From Lachnospiraceae bacterium (GTDB lineage Bacteria; Bacillota; Clostridia; Lachnospirales; Lachnospiraceae): a stretch of DNA of 18,585 nt. The notes below the pieces were generated by a model, which saw only the letters and a program-made list of their open reading frames with translations, was not told the origin of the DNA and did not search any database. The DNA lies in the NCBI GenBank assembly GCA_009774585.1, contig VSOA01000042.1, forward strand, positions 1 to 18,585, read 5' to 3'. Both the position numbers and the translations under genes were made by a program. This document shows positions 1 to 8,326 of the stretch, piece by piece; the stretch's first letter is position 1; the number at the start of each line of letters is the position of its first letter.

Positions 1-46
1 TAACAAGTGTTATTTTCAATAAAATACTTTGGCATGGAGGAGCGCT

Positions 47-2845
47 ATGAAGAAGACATATCTGAATGATTTTCTATATAGCATATCGGCATTGCTTACG
101 GCAGCAGTAGTGTTGTCTGCATTGTTTCCGGCGTATGCCCGGGCACAGGAGACGCGTACCGTCAGGGTGGCTTTCTTCCCGATGGAAGGCTATCATACAT
201 ATTCGGAGAGCGACGGTTACGGCGGTATGGATGTGGCATATCTGGAAGAATTATGCGTATATACGGGATGGGATATTGAATATGTCAATTGCGACAGCTG
301 GGATGATGCGCTTGCGAAGCTTGAAGCCAAAGAAGTGGATTTGGTAGGTTCGGCGCAGTATTCCGATGAACGCAGCGAGATATTTGATTATGCGGCGCTG
401 CCAAGCGGATACACGTATGGCTGCTTATTTGTAGAAAGTGGCAGTAATCTTGCATATGAGGATTTTGAGCGTATGCGTGATATGAAGTTCGGCGTGGTGG
501 AAAGTTATATTCGCAAAACGGAATATCTGCAGTATCTGGAGCGGAATGGAATCAGCAATCCTAATCTTCAGCAATATGACAGTACACAAAAATTACAGGA
601 GGCGCTCGCAGACGGAGAGATTGATGTGGCTGTCCACACGTTGACCGAAGTCTTGGAAGGGCAGTGTCTGGTAGGCAAATTTGCGTATGCGCCTTACTAT
701 TATATTACATGGAAAGACAATACGGCGCTGCTTGATGAATTAAACAGAGGAATTGAAGAGATTAATGTAGACACCCCGCCGTTGGATCAGGAACTTGTCA
801 ACCGCTATTACGGGGACAGACGGGAGAATTTCGCTGCGGGAGAACAGGCGTTTATCGACAGCGGAAGCTTGTTAAGAATCGGATTCTATAAGGACACCAA
901 GCCGCTTGCATATGTCAATGAGCAGGGGGAGAGCGACGGAATCTATATTCAGATCCTAAAGACGGTTGCAGAAAGAAGCGGACTTGCTATGGAGTTCGTA
1001 CCGCTTGACAGGGGCGAGTATTGGAAGGATCTGCTTCTTGAGGGAAAGATTGATTTCTATGTGGGCGCCAACAATATGCTGCTTTCACAGGATGAGGATA
1101 TTAAGCTGTCAGGCACATTTATGTCTTATAATGCGGTTATTATTTCTAAGAACGACTTTGTTTTGACGGATGATGAAGTAACCATAGCGCTGACCAAGGG
1201 ACGCGCCTACTGGGCCGATTACCTAGCCCTCGGAGAGCAGGCTGTCTACTGTGACAGCGCCAAAGAGTGTTTGCAGATGGTCAAGAAAGGCAATGCAGAT
1301 ATTACGCTGCTCAACACGATTGAGTATAATTATCAATCCAAGAATGAGAGGTTTTCGGATCTGATTGAGTGGGATAACTACCGTTATCAGTCGGGCAGCA
1401 CACTGGCGGCAGCGAGCGATATGGATCCGGTACTGTTCAACGTGATGAACAAATCTCTGAGAATGGTGTCAACGGATGAGAAAGAAGCCGTCATCAACCA
1501 GTATATGAATATCCCGTATGACAGCTACGACTGGATGGATTATCTGCATCAGAGCAAAGACGTTATTATTATTGCGAGCACAATTATCGTATTTGTATTG
1601 ATTTTTGGCGGTATTGTGTCCCGCATGAGAAAGAAGTCGTATCATCTTCTGGAAGTCAAGAACGGCGAGCTGCAGGTTGCCATGCGTGAAGCGCAGAAAG
1701 CGAATCAGGCTAAGACCGAATTTCTTTCCCATATGTCGCATGATATGCGGACGCCGATTAACGGAATTATGGGTATGCTGAATATTGCCGAGAAGAATCC
1801 GGAAGATTTAGAGCGGCAGGAAGACTGCAGGAAGAAAATTAAAACGTCGGCGGAACATCTGTTGTCTCTGATCAACGATGTGCTCGACATTAACAAGATG
1901 GAAAGCGGGAATGTGGAGTTTGCCGATGAAATCTTCAGTTTAAAAGACCTGCTTCATAACTGTGCGGTTATTGTGAGCGGACAGGCGGCGATACGGAATA
2001 TCAAATTAACGACGGATTTTGAAGAGCCGGACAGGATGACACATGAATATTTCGTGGGCAGTCCGCTGCATATCAAACAAGTTATTATCAATATAGCCGG
2101 CAATGCCGTGAAATACAATAAGCCGTCCGGAAGCGTACATATGGCGTGCCGCGTGCTTTCAGAGGAAGAAGGAACCGCAAAGGTCTGCTTTGAGATTTCC
2201 GATACCGGAATCGGTATGAGTAAAGACTACCAGAAACATATTTATGAACCTTTTACGCAGGAGGAAAGCGGCGCCAGAACGAATTATCAAGGTACGGGTC
2301 TTGGCATGACCATCACCAAGAAGCTGGTGGACAATATGGGTGGAACGATACAGATTGAAAGTGAGATTGACAAGGGAAGCAGATTCACGGTGATTTTACC
2401 GATGAAGATTGCCGTATCAGAAGAGAGTCCGGAAGCGGAGAAGGAAGAAGAACCGACACAGATTGCAGGCAAACATGTTCTCCTTGTAGAAGACAACGAA
2501 CTGAATCAGGAGATTGCCCAGTATATGCTGGAGGAGCTGGGGGTTACGGTCACTCTGGCGACGAATGGCAAAGAGGCGGTTGATTTGTTTGCCGAGTCGG
2601 CTCCGGGCGATTATCAGATTATTCTGATGGATATCATGATGCCTGTCATGGACGGTCATGAGGCGACGAGGACCATAAGGAAGCTTGACAGACCTGACGC
2701 TTCTACGATTCCTATTGTTGCAATGACTGCCAATGCCTTCGCGGAAGATGTACAGGCGGCGATAGACGCCGGAATGAATGAGCATACTGCGAAACCTCTG
2801 GAACCGGAGATTGTAGAAGGCGTATTAAAGCGCTGGATTGGATAA
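47..2845 (+). CDS. Hybrid sensor histidine kinase with two solute-binding-type (SBP_bac_3) sensor domains and a receiver
   Basis: 932 aa membrane kinase. The start is the ATG at 47, which has GGAGG at 36-40; an in-frame TTG at 29 has no such site. Order seen: N-terminal signal/anchor (about residues 12-33), a first SBP_bac_3-like domain (about 38-255), a second (about 275-490), one membrane helix (about 506-526), HisKA with an SHDMRTP H-box (His565), HATPase with N, G1 (DTGIGM) and G2 (GTGLGM) boxes, and a receiver (about 812-930) with phospho-acceptor Asp862 in LMDIMMPVMDG. Known for the family: extracellular binding of amino acids or similar small ligands drives autophosphorylation and transfer to the receiver. 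There is no DNA-binding output and no Hpt domain; the protein ends just after the receiver. Output therefore probably passes to a separate Hpt or regulator (inference). The gene stands alone and a terminator follows. The ligand is unknown. Confidence 0.93.
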   Translation: MKKTYLNDFLYSISALLTAAVVLSALFPAYARAQETRTVRVAFFPMEGYHTYSESDGYGGMDVAYLEELCVYTGWDIEYVNCDSWDDALAKLEAKEVDLVGSAQYSDERSEIFDYAALPSGYTYGCLFVESGSNLAYEDFERMRDMKFGVVESYIRKTEYLQYLERNGISNPNLQQYDSTQKLQEALADGEIDVAVHTLTEVLEGQCLVGKFAYAPYYYITWKDNTALLDELNRGIEEINVDTPPLDQELVNRYYGDRRENFAAGEQAFIDSGSLLRIGFYKDTKPLAYVNEQGESDGIYIQILKTVAERSGLAMEFVPLDRGEYWKDLLLEGKIDFYVGANNMLLSQDEDIKLSGTFMSYNAVIISKNDFVLTDDEVTIALTKGRAYWADYLALGEQAVYCDSAKECLQMVKKGNADITLLNTIEYNYQSKNERFSDLIEWDNYRYQSGSTLAAASDMDPVLFNVMNKSLRMVSTDEKEAVINQYMNIPYDSYDWMDYLHQSKDVIIIASTIIVFVLIFGGIVSRMRKKSYHLLEVKNGELQVAMREAQKANQAKTEFLSHMSHDMRTPINGIMGMLNIAEKNPEDLERQEDCRKKIKTSAEHLLSLINDVLDINKMESGNVEFADEIFSLKDLLHNCAVIVSGQAAIRNIKLTTDFEEPDRMTHEYFVGSPLHIKQVIINIAGNAVKYNKPSGSVHMACRVLSEEEGTAKVCFEISDTGIGMSKDYQKHIYEPFTQEESGARTNYQGTGLGMTITKKLVDNMGGTIQIESEIDKGSRFTVILPMKIAVSEESPEAEKEEEPTQIAGKHVLLVEDNELNQEIAQYMLEELGVTVTLATNGKEAVDLFAESAPGDYQIILMDIMMPVMDGHEATRTIRKLDRPDASTIPIVAMTANAFAEDVQAAIDAGMNEHTAKPLEPEIVEGVLKRWIG

Positions 2846-2857
2846 CATATAGATTGG

Positions 2858-2891
2858 AAAAGTAAATTTGCTTCGCGAATTTACTTTTTTT
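2858..2891 (+). terminator. Rho-independent terminator after the hybrid kinase gene
   Basis: A 10-bp stem pairs GTAAATTTGC (2862-2871) with GCGAATTTAC (2875-2884), with one G-T wobble and a 3-nt loop. It can be extended by A-T pairs and runs into seven T (2885-2891). It starts about 13 nt after the kinase stop codon and separates that gene from the ABC operon. Confidence 0.88.
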
Positions 2892-2993
2892 AATGATTAT
2901 TTAATAATTTATGCATTACACTGTCATAAGACTCGAGTAGATTTCGCAAAGTCAGATGCGGAGTAAATCATTCATAAGAAAGGAAAATGACAG

Positions 2994-5369
2994 ATGTTTT
3001 TACGAATACTTCAAAAAGATTTAAAACGAAAGCGGACAACGAATATCATTCTATTGTTGTTCATCATATTAGCGTCAATGTTTCTTGCAAGCAGTGTGGA
3101 TAATCTGATTGCGGTAAACGGTGCGATCGATCACTTTCTGGCAATGTCCAAGGTGCCGGATTCCATTGCGATCGCCCTGACGGATGGACAAAACGATGAG
3201 ATTGCCGAATTCCTTCATGAACAAAGGTGGCTTTCTGAATATGAGGTAGTGAGAGGATTCAATCTGATCAATGAGGATGTGACCATTGCCGAATGTCAGG
3301 CAGATCCGGCGCAGACGGCGTATCAGAGGACCAATACGCTGTTTATCCAGACGATTCCTACGAATTTCATGAAGGTTTATACGGAAGACGGAGAGGAGCT
3401 GACGTTAAAGCCCGGAGAGATTGCGTTCCCGAAACTGGAGGCGGACAATAACAATCTGCAGGTGGGAGATAAGGTTTCCATCCGTGTGGGAGACAAGGAG
3501 CAGGAGTTTCGGATTGCCGCCATTGTGAAAGATGCGGTGTTCGGCAGTTCTATGATGGGATTTAAGCGTCTGTTTATCACGGAGGAGGATCTATCTGTAT
3601 ATGACGGGCAGGAAAATCTTGTATACACCGGGATCTATAATGTCAATTATGCAGACGAGGAGAAATTTGAGAGCGAGTGGAAGAAACAGGACTTTAGGGT
3701 CATCAGTGCGATTGACGGACCGGAAACGATTCGCATGTGCTATATCATGGATATGCTGGTTGCGGCGATTCTCATTGTAGTAAGCATCTGTTTGATCCTG
3801 CTGGCTTTTCTGGTGCTGCGCTTTACGATCGTATTTACTCTGCAGGAGGATTATAAAGAAATCGGTATCATGAAGGCAATCGGCTTAAAAGATGCGGGGA
3901 TCAAGGGTCTGTATCTGATCAAATATCTTGCGCTTTCCGTGGTGGGGGCTTTGATCGGGCTGGTATGCAGCGTGCCCTTCGGTAAGGCTATTCTGGAACG
4001 GGCGATCGTTAATATTGTGGTGGAAGAGACGCAGCAGAATTTTGCAGTCAACATTGCGTGTGCCGCCGTGATTGTCGGACTTGTGCTGCTGTTCTGTTAT
4101 GCAAGCGCTGATAAGTTAAAGAAGATATCTGCGCTGGAAGCGATCAGGAGCGGTTCTGACGGGGAGCGCTACAGAGCGAAGAGCCGCCTACGACTCTGGA
4201 AACAGACAAAGATGAGACCGTACTTCTATCTTGCGCTGAATGACATTTTGAGCAGTGTCCGTCGTTTCGGCGTACTGATCGTAACGTTCTGTCTGGGGAT
4301 GATGTTGATCCTGCTGCCACTCAGTGCGGCGAATACACTGAAAAGCGACGGTATCATCAGCGAGTTTTCCATCAGTCCGTCAGATGCTTATCTGGATACC
4401 GGCAGAGGTGAGACCTATACGGTGGATATGGACAGTCTGTTCCGGGATATGGAGGATATTGAGAGAACGCTTAGCGAGCATGGGATCGAGGCGGTGACGG
4501 GAGCGGATATGGGCTATATGATTCCCTGCTATTCCGACGATCCGGAGGACTGCGTTACGTATTATACTTTGCAGGCGTTAGGAAGCTGGGATAGGCATTA
4601 CAGCGTACTGTCAGGCAGGGAGCCGCAGCTTGCCAATGAAGTAATGATTACGGAGATGACGGCAAAGAAGATGGGAGTAGGTATAGGAGATACAATTTAT
4701 TTCAAGATGGGGGATCGGACACAGGAGATGATGATCACCGGAACATACCAGTCCATGATCAATATGGGACAGGGCTACCGGGTGAGCCGCAGCACTAAGC
4801 TTGATGCGGATTACGCGGGAGGAATCATGAACATACAGGTAGAGATAGAGGGGATGGAGAGTGAGGAGGCGTGTGCGCGTCTGAGAGAAATCTTCCCAGA
4901 TTATAGGATTGAGGATGCCAAAGGGGCTCTTGACAGTATGATCGGCGGCATCATTGAGCAGATTGATACACTGATGTACTTTATCGTAGCGATCGTACTG
5001 ATCATCAACAGTCTGATCACGGTTCTTCTGATGAAGACAATGATGACGAAGGAACGCGGAGATATCGCGCTTTTAAAGAGCATCGGCTTTACAAACCGCT
5101 CTTTAAAAGGCTGGCAGACCGTCAGAGTGATGATGATTCTGGCAGTGTCCGTGGTGCTGGGGACACTGTTGTCGAATCTACTCGCGCCGTATATTATCGG
5201 TCCGATCTTCGCTATAATGGGCGCGACGTCCATTCAACTGGTCACAGGAACAGTTGAAGTATATGCACTCTATCCGTTGCTTTTGTTTGCGGTGACGGGC
5301 GTTACGGCGGCGCTGTGCTCAGGCGGTGTGAAGAAAGTAGACCTGAAGGAAGTAAATGATATCGAGTAA
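2994..5369 (+). CDS. ABC transporter permease, two-FtsX-domain type
   Basis: 791 aa integral membrane protein. The start ATG follows AAGGA at 2980-2984. The hydrophobic pattern is one N-terminal helix (about 18-37), a roughly 215-residue outer domain, three helices (about 254-277, 306-328, 349-368), then a second copy: one helix (about 424-444), a roughly 210-residue outer domain and three helices (about 660-682, 710-732, 757-780). This 1+3+1+3 layout with a conserved KEIGIMKAIG / GDIALLKSIG-type motif before the inner helices is that of FtsX/MacB-family permeases (duplicated form). These proteins usually do mechanotransmission, lipoprotein or lipid handling, or peptide/antibiotic export rather than uptake. 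The ATPase gene lies 54 nt downstream, followed by a two-component system, which suggests antimicrobial or envelope-stress sensing (inference). The substrate cannot be read from the sequence. Confidence 0.9.
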   Translation: MFLRILQKDLKRKRTTNIILLLFIILASMFLASSVDNLIAVNGAIDHFLAMSKVPDSIAIALTDGQNDEIAEFLHEQRWLSEYEVVRGFNLINEDVTIAECQADPAQTAYQRTNTLFIQTIPTNFMKVYTEDGEELTLKPGEIAFPKLEADNNNLQVGDKVSIRVGDKEQEFRIAAIVKDAVFGSSMMGFKRLFITEEDLSVYDGQENLVYTGIYNVNYADEEKFESEWKKQDFRVISAIDGPETIRMCYIMDMLVAAILIVVSICLILLAFLVLRFTIVFTLQEDYKEIGIMKAIGLKDAGIKGLYLIKYLALSVVGALIGLVCSVPFGKAILERAIVNIVVEETQQNFAVNIACAAVIVGLVLLFCYASADKLKKISALEAIRSGSDGERYRAKSRLRLWKQTKMRPYFYLALNDILSSVRRFGVLIVTFCLGMMLILLPLSAANTLKSDGIISEFSISPSDAYLDTGRGETYTVDMDSLFRDMEDIERTLSEHGIEAVTGADMGYMIPCYSDDPEDCVTYYTLQALGSWDRHYSVLSGREPQLANEVMITEMTAKKMGVGIGDTIYFKMGDRTQEMMITGTYQSMINMGQGYRVSRSTKLDADYAGGIMNIQVEIEGMESEEACARLREIFPDYRIEDAKGALDSMIGGIIEQIDTLMYFIVAIVLIINSLITVLLMKTMMTKERGDIALLKSIGFTNRSLKGWQTVRVMMILAVSVVLGTLLSNLLAPYIIGPIFAIMGATSIQLVTGTVEVYALYPLLLFAVTGVTAALCSGGVKKVDLKEVNDIE

Positions 5370-5420
5370 GCATCAGAAAAGGGAATGCATCAGAAAAGAG
5401 AAAGCATCGGGAAAGGAAAA
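5368..5420 (+). repeat. Three 17-bp tandem repeats in the permease-ATPase spacer
   Basis: The unit begins GCATC(A/G)G(A/G)AAAG and recurs at 5370, 5387 and 5404, exactly 17 bp apart. It is nearly identical in the first two copies and slightly diverged in the third. Every copy carries an AAAGG/AAAGA Shine-Dalgarno-like core. Only the last (AAAGG at 5413-5417) is correctly placed for the ATG at 5424. Confidence 0.8.
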
Positions 5421-5423
5421 AAT

Positions 5424-6194
5424 ATGAATACATTGACAGTAAAAGATTTGTGCAAAACTTATATTATCAACAAGAGACAGAACAATGTTCTAAAGAATAT
5501 CAATATGGAGATTCGTGAGGGGGAGATGGTAGCGGTCATGGGACCGAGCGGTTCCGGTAAATCTACGCTTCTGTATACAGTCAGCGGGATGGATCATCTG
5601 ACGGCGGGCAGAGTCGATTTCTTCGGCAAGGATATCAATGCCCTGAATCCTGCGCAGATGAGCAGTCTGCGCCTGAATGAGATGGGATTTATATTTCAGC
5701 AGATGTATATGTTAAAAAATCTGAGCATTTATGATAATATCATATTGCCGGCATATCAATCTAAGAACGGCAGAGGGAAAGAACACAGAAAGCAGATCAA
5801 TGACAGGGCAAAAGAACTGATGCATAAGCTGGGTATCAGCGAAATCGCAGAACATGATATCAATGAGGTGTCCGGAGGCCAGTTGCAGCGGGCGTGCATC
5901 TGTCGCAGCCTCATCAATCAGCCGAAGATGATTTTTGCCGACGAACCGACTGGAGCCCTGAACCAGTTAAATTCCAAAGAAGTCATGAAGGAATTAAACC
6001 GCATCAACGCCGAGGGAACGACCATTATGCTTGTTACCCATGATATGAAAGTGGCGGCGAAGAGCGACAGGGTGCTCTATATCGAGGACGGAAGCATCAA
6101 GGGAGAGTATGTATTCGGCAAGTACAAAGGGCAGGAAGAAAACAGAGAGCGTGAGAAGAAGCTGTCGGTATGGCTGATGGAAATGGGATTCTGA
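5424..6194 (+). CDS. ABC transporter ATP-binding protein (MacB/LolD-like)
   Basis: 256 aa cytoplasmic ATPase that would power the preceding permease. Seen: Walker A GPSGSGKST (residues 40-48), Q-loop FQQ, signature SGGQ from residue 150, Walker B FADEP with Asp173/Glu174, and the switch His206 in VTHDM. This is a complete catalytic set. The start is taken as the ATG at 5424, with AAAGGA 7 nt upstream. An in-frame ATG at 5385 would add 13 residues but lies in the tandem repeat and lacks a better ribosome site. The charged C-terminal tail (about residues 225-256) is longer than the minimal LolD type. The response-regulator gene starts 18 nt after the stop, so the genes are probably co-transcribed. 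Confidence 0.93.
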   Translation: MNTLTVKDLCKTYIINKRQNNVLKNINMEIREGEMVAVMGPSGSGKSTLLYTVSGMDHLTAGRVDFFGKDINALNPAQMSSLRLNEMGFIFQQMYMLKNLSIYDNIILPAYQSKNGRGKEHRKQINDRAKELMHKLGISEIAEHDINEVSGGQLQRACICRSLINQPKMIFADEPTGALNQLNSKEVMKELNRINAEGTTIMLVTHDMKVAAKSDRVLYIEDGSIKGEYVFGKYKGQEENREREKKLSVWLMEMGF

Positions 6195-6212
6195 CAGGGA
6201 AAGGAAGCGTGG

Positions 6213-6893
6213 ATGACGGATATTCTGCTGGTGGAGGACCACCGGGAACTAAATGAATTGATACGGGTTTTTCTGGAGAGGGAAGGCTACCTTGTACAAG
6301 GTGTCTTTAGCGGTGAGGAAGCGCTTGCATATTTGACGCAAAATAAGGTGAAGCTGATCATTCTGGACGTTTCATTGCCGGATATGGACGGATTTGCGGT
6401 ATGCGCTGCAGTCAGAGAATACAGCAATACGCCGATCCTTTTCCTGAGTGCCAGAGTGGACAAAGAGGATAAGATGAACGGATTCATACAAGGGGCGGAT
6501 GATTACGTGGAGAAGCCTGTGGACATGGAACTCTTGTGTGCTAAGATGAAGGCGCTTATGAGACGCGAGTACGGTATGAAGCAGGAGAAGGCGGTCATCT
6601 GTTCAGGCGGCATATCCGTTGACACGGATGCAAAACAGGTGTTTCTGAATCATAGAGAGATTGCGTTGACCGTAAAGGAATATGAACTTCTGGTCTTGTT
6701 TATACAAAATCCGGGGAAGACGCTGCGCAAAGAATATTTGTTTGATAAGATATGGGGTGTGGACAGCTTCAGTGAAAACCAGACATTGACGGTGCACATC
6801 AAGACGCTTCGGGATAAAATCGAGGAGGAGCCGAAGAACCCCAAGAGAATACGGACTGTGTGGGGCGTGGGCTACAAATATGAAGAAATATAA
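6213..6893 (+). CDS. OmpR/PhoB-family response regulator
   Basis: 226 aa transcription factor. The receiver domain (about residues 1-115) has the acidic pair Glu8-Asp9, phospho-acceptor Asp52 in LDVSLPDMDG, and the conserved Lys in VEKPVD. A winged-helix trans_reg_C domain (about 130-225) follows, ending in the typical RTVWGVGYKY motif. AAGGAAG lies just upstream of the ATG. The 3' end overlaps the kinase gene by 14 nt, so the two are a cognate pair (inference from overlap). It most likely regulates the ABC genes directly upstream, as in Bce- or Vra-type modules. Gene order differs from those, because the transporter genes come first here. Confidence 0.95.
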   Translation: MTDILLVEDHRELNELIRVFLEREGYLVQGVFSGEEALAYLTQNKVKLIILDVSLPDMDGFAVCAAVREYSNTPILFLSARVDKEDKMNGFIQGADDYVEKPVDMELLCAKMKALMRREYGMKQEKAVICSGGISVDTDAKQVFLNHREIALTVKEYELLVLFIQNPGKTLRKEYLFDKIWGVDSFSENQTLTVHIKTLRDKIEEEPKNPKRIRTVWGVGYKYEEI

Positions 6894-8250
6894 CCGGATC
6901 ATAGCCGTTTCTGTATTGACTTATTTGGTCATGGCAGTGCTGTTATATTTATTCTGCCGGGATAGGAACGCAAGTGAAAACACAAGCTATAAAGTGGAAA
7001 TAAATCAGATCATGCAAGGCTTAGAAGATGCGGGTGCATTTACTGAGCCTGATCTGCGTGATATGCGGTATGTGAAGGAAGTGACTTTTCTTGGCGTGCA
7101 GACAGTAGGAAATGATGCGGAAACAGGAAGGAATGCGGAAATAGGAAGAAATGTGGAAATAGGAAGGAATGCGGATAAAGTGGCTGATACGGAAGAAATG
7201 CCACACGGCATAGAAGAGTTTCTTGCCTTCTATCAGAACCGCAACGGAATGAGTAGTGTGGTATATCCGTTTGCAGTGAAGGGAAAGCTGATGGGGTTCG
7301 TGAGATTTGATTATGTCGTCAGCGCAGCGAATCAGCATATTTTGTGGATTGCGGAGGGAGCGCTATTTGTTTCGTGGCTTATGATGTTTTCAGTGCTCTG
7401 GTATATCAGAATGCAGGTGGTCAAGCCATTTCATCTGCTCAGTCAGATGCCTTTTGAATTGGCCAAGGGACATCTGCAGGTAGACGTGGAAGAGAACAGA
7501 GGGCGGTTTTTCGGCAAGTTTGTGTGGGGTATTGCCATGCTCAGAGATACATTGTATGCATCAAGGGCAAAAGCCCTGAATCTGGAAAAGGAAAAGAAAC
7601 TGCTGTTGCTGTCGATATCCCATGATATTAAGATCCCCTTGAGCGCGATCAAGCTTTATGCCAAGGCGCTGCGGGAAGAAATCTATAAGACAGAGGAACA
7701 GAAAATACATGCGGTGCGCCAGATAGAGAAGCATGCGTTGGAGATAGAGGAGTTTGTGCACAAAATCGCGAGTACGGCAAGCGAGGATATTCTGGAAATC
7801 GACGTGGCGGACTCAGAATTCTACCTGAAAAATTATATTGATAAAATCAGAGAAATCTACGAGCCGAAATGCAGACTTTCGATGACGGAATTTGTAGTCG
7901 GCGAATATGAGAATAAGTTATTAAAAGGCGATGTGGACCGTGCTGTCGAGGTGATGGAAAATCTGATGGAAAACGCCGTGAAATACGGTGACGGGCACTC
8001 AATCTGCCTGAAACTGTATGAAGAGGATTATTGTCAGGTAATTGAAGTGTATAATTCCGGATCTCCCGTATCGCAGAACGAGATGCCGCATTTGTTTGAC
8101 AGTTTTTTTCGTGGAAGCAATGCGCAGGATAAGAGCGGAAACGGTCTGGGGCTTTACATAGCCAGACAGATTATGATTAAGATGGATGGAGATATCTTCG
8201 CAAGAAGAGAGGACGAAGGTATGTGTATCGGACTCGTGTTCCGCATGTAA
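6880..8250 (+). CDS. Sensor histidine kinase, partner of the upstream response regulator
   Basis: 456 aa membrane kinase. Helix 1 spans about residues 7-27 and helix 2 about 152-175, enclosing a roughly 125-residue outer loop. HisKA has SISHDIKIP with His248. HATPase has the N-box (Asn361/Asn365) and a GNGLGL G2 box (about 420-425). The G1 region reads NSGSP (Asn392-Pro396) where many kinases have DxGxG; this variant occurs in other Firmicutes kinases and need not mean inactivity. The outer loop contains a hexapeptide tandem repeat (about residues 75-98). The start ATG lies within the regulator gene (14-nt overlap), consistent with translational coupling. A strong terminator follows. The ligand is unknown; by context it monitors envelope stress or the transporter (inference). 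Confidence 0.93.
   Translation: MKKYNRIIAVSVLTYLVMAVLLYLFCRDRNASENTSYKVEINQIMQGLEDAGAFTEPDLRDMRYVKEVTFLGVQTVGNDAETGRNAEIGRNVEIGRNADKVADTEEMPHGIEEFLAFYQNRNGMSSVVYPFAVKGKLMGFVRFDYVVSAANQHILWIAEGALFVSWLMMFSVLWYIRMQVVKPFHLLSQMPFELAKGHLQVDVEENRGRFFGKFVWGIAMLRDTLYASRAKALNLEKEKKLLLLSISHDIKIPLSAIKLYAKALREEIYKTEEQKIHAVRQIEKHALEIEEFVHKIASTASEDILEIDVADSEFYLKNYIDKIREIYEPKCRLSMTEFVVGEYENKLLKGDVDRAVEVMENLMENAVKYGDGHSICLKLYEEDYCQVIEVYNSGSPVSQNEMPHLFDSFFRGSNAQDKSGNGLGLYIARQIMIKMDGDIFARREDEGMCIGLVFRM
7102..7173 (+). repeat. In-frame 18-bp tandem repeat in the sensor kinase gene
   Basis: Three close copies of an 18-bp unit (7120-7137, 7138-7155, 7156-7173) encode ETGRNA, EIGRNV and EIGRNA. A more diverged fourth copy precedes them (7102-7119, TVGNDA). 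The region lies in the predicted extracytoplasmic loop between the two membrane helices. The length is a multiple of three, so copy-number change would keep the frame. Confidence 0.88.
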
Positions 8251-8268
8251 GAATGTGATATCAATAAA

Positions 8269-8313
8269 ACTGCCGTTTCCCGAAATGTTATTCGTGAAAC
8301 GGCGGTCTTTTTT
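8269..8313 (+). terminator. Strong Rho-independent terminator ending the ABC/two-component operon
   Basis: A stem pairs ACTGCCGTTTC (8269-8279) with GAAACGGCGGT (8296-8306), with one wobble. It continues after a C/T mismatch with CGAA/TTCG, has a 6-nt loop, and is followed by six T (8308-8313). It lies between two convergent genes. Read on the minus strand it gives the same stem with a short TTTTA tract, so it may also end the hemerythrin transcript. Confidence 0.92.
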
Positions 8314-8326
8314 GTATGTAGAAACT

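Noticed and set aside
7021..7338. Antisense open frame with a repeated His/Ser/Phe-rich peptide opposite the sensor kinase
   Set aside because: The repetition is only the reverse reading of the kinase's 18-bp repeat; no ribosome site or family resemblance.
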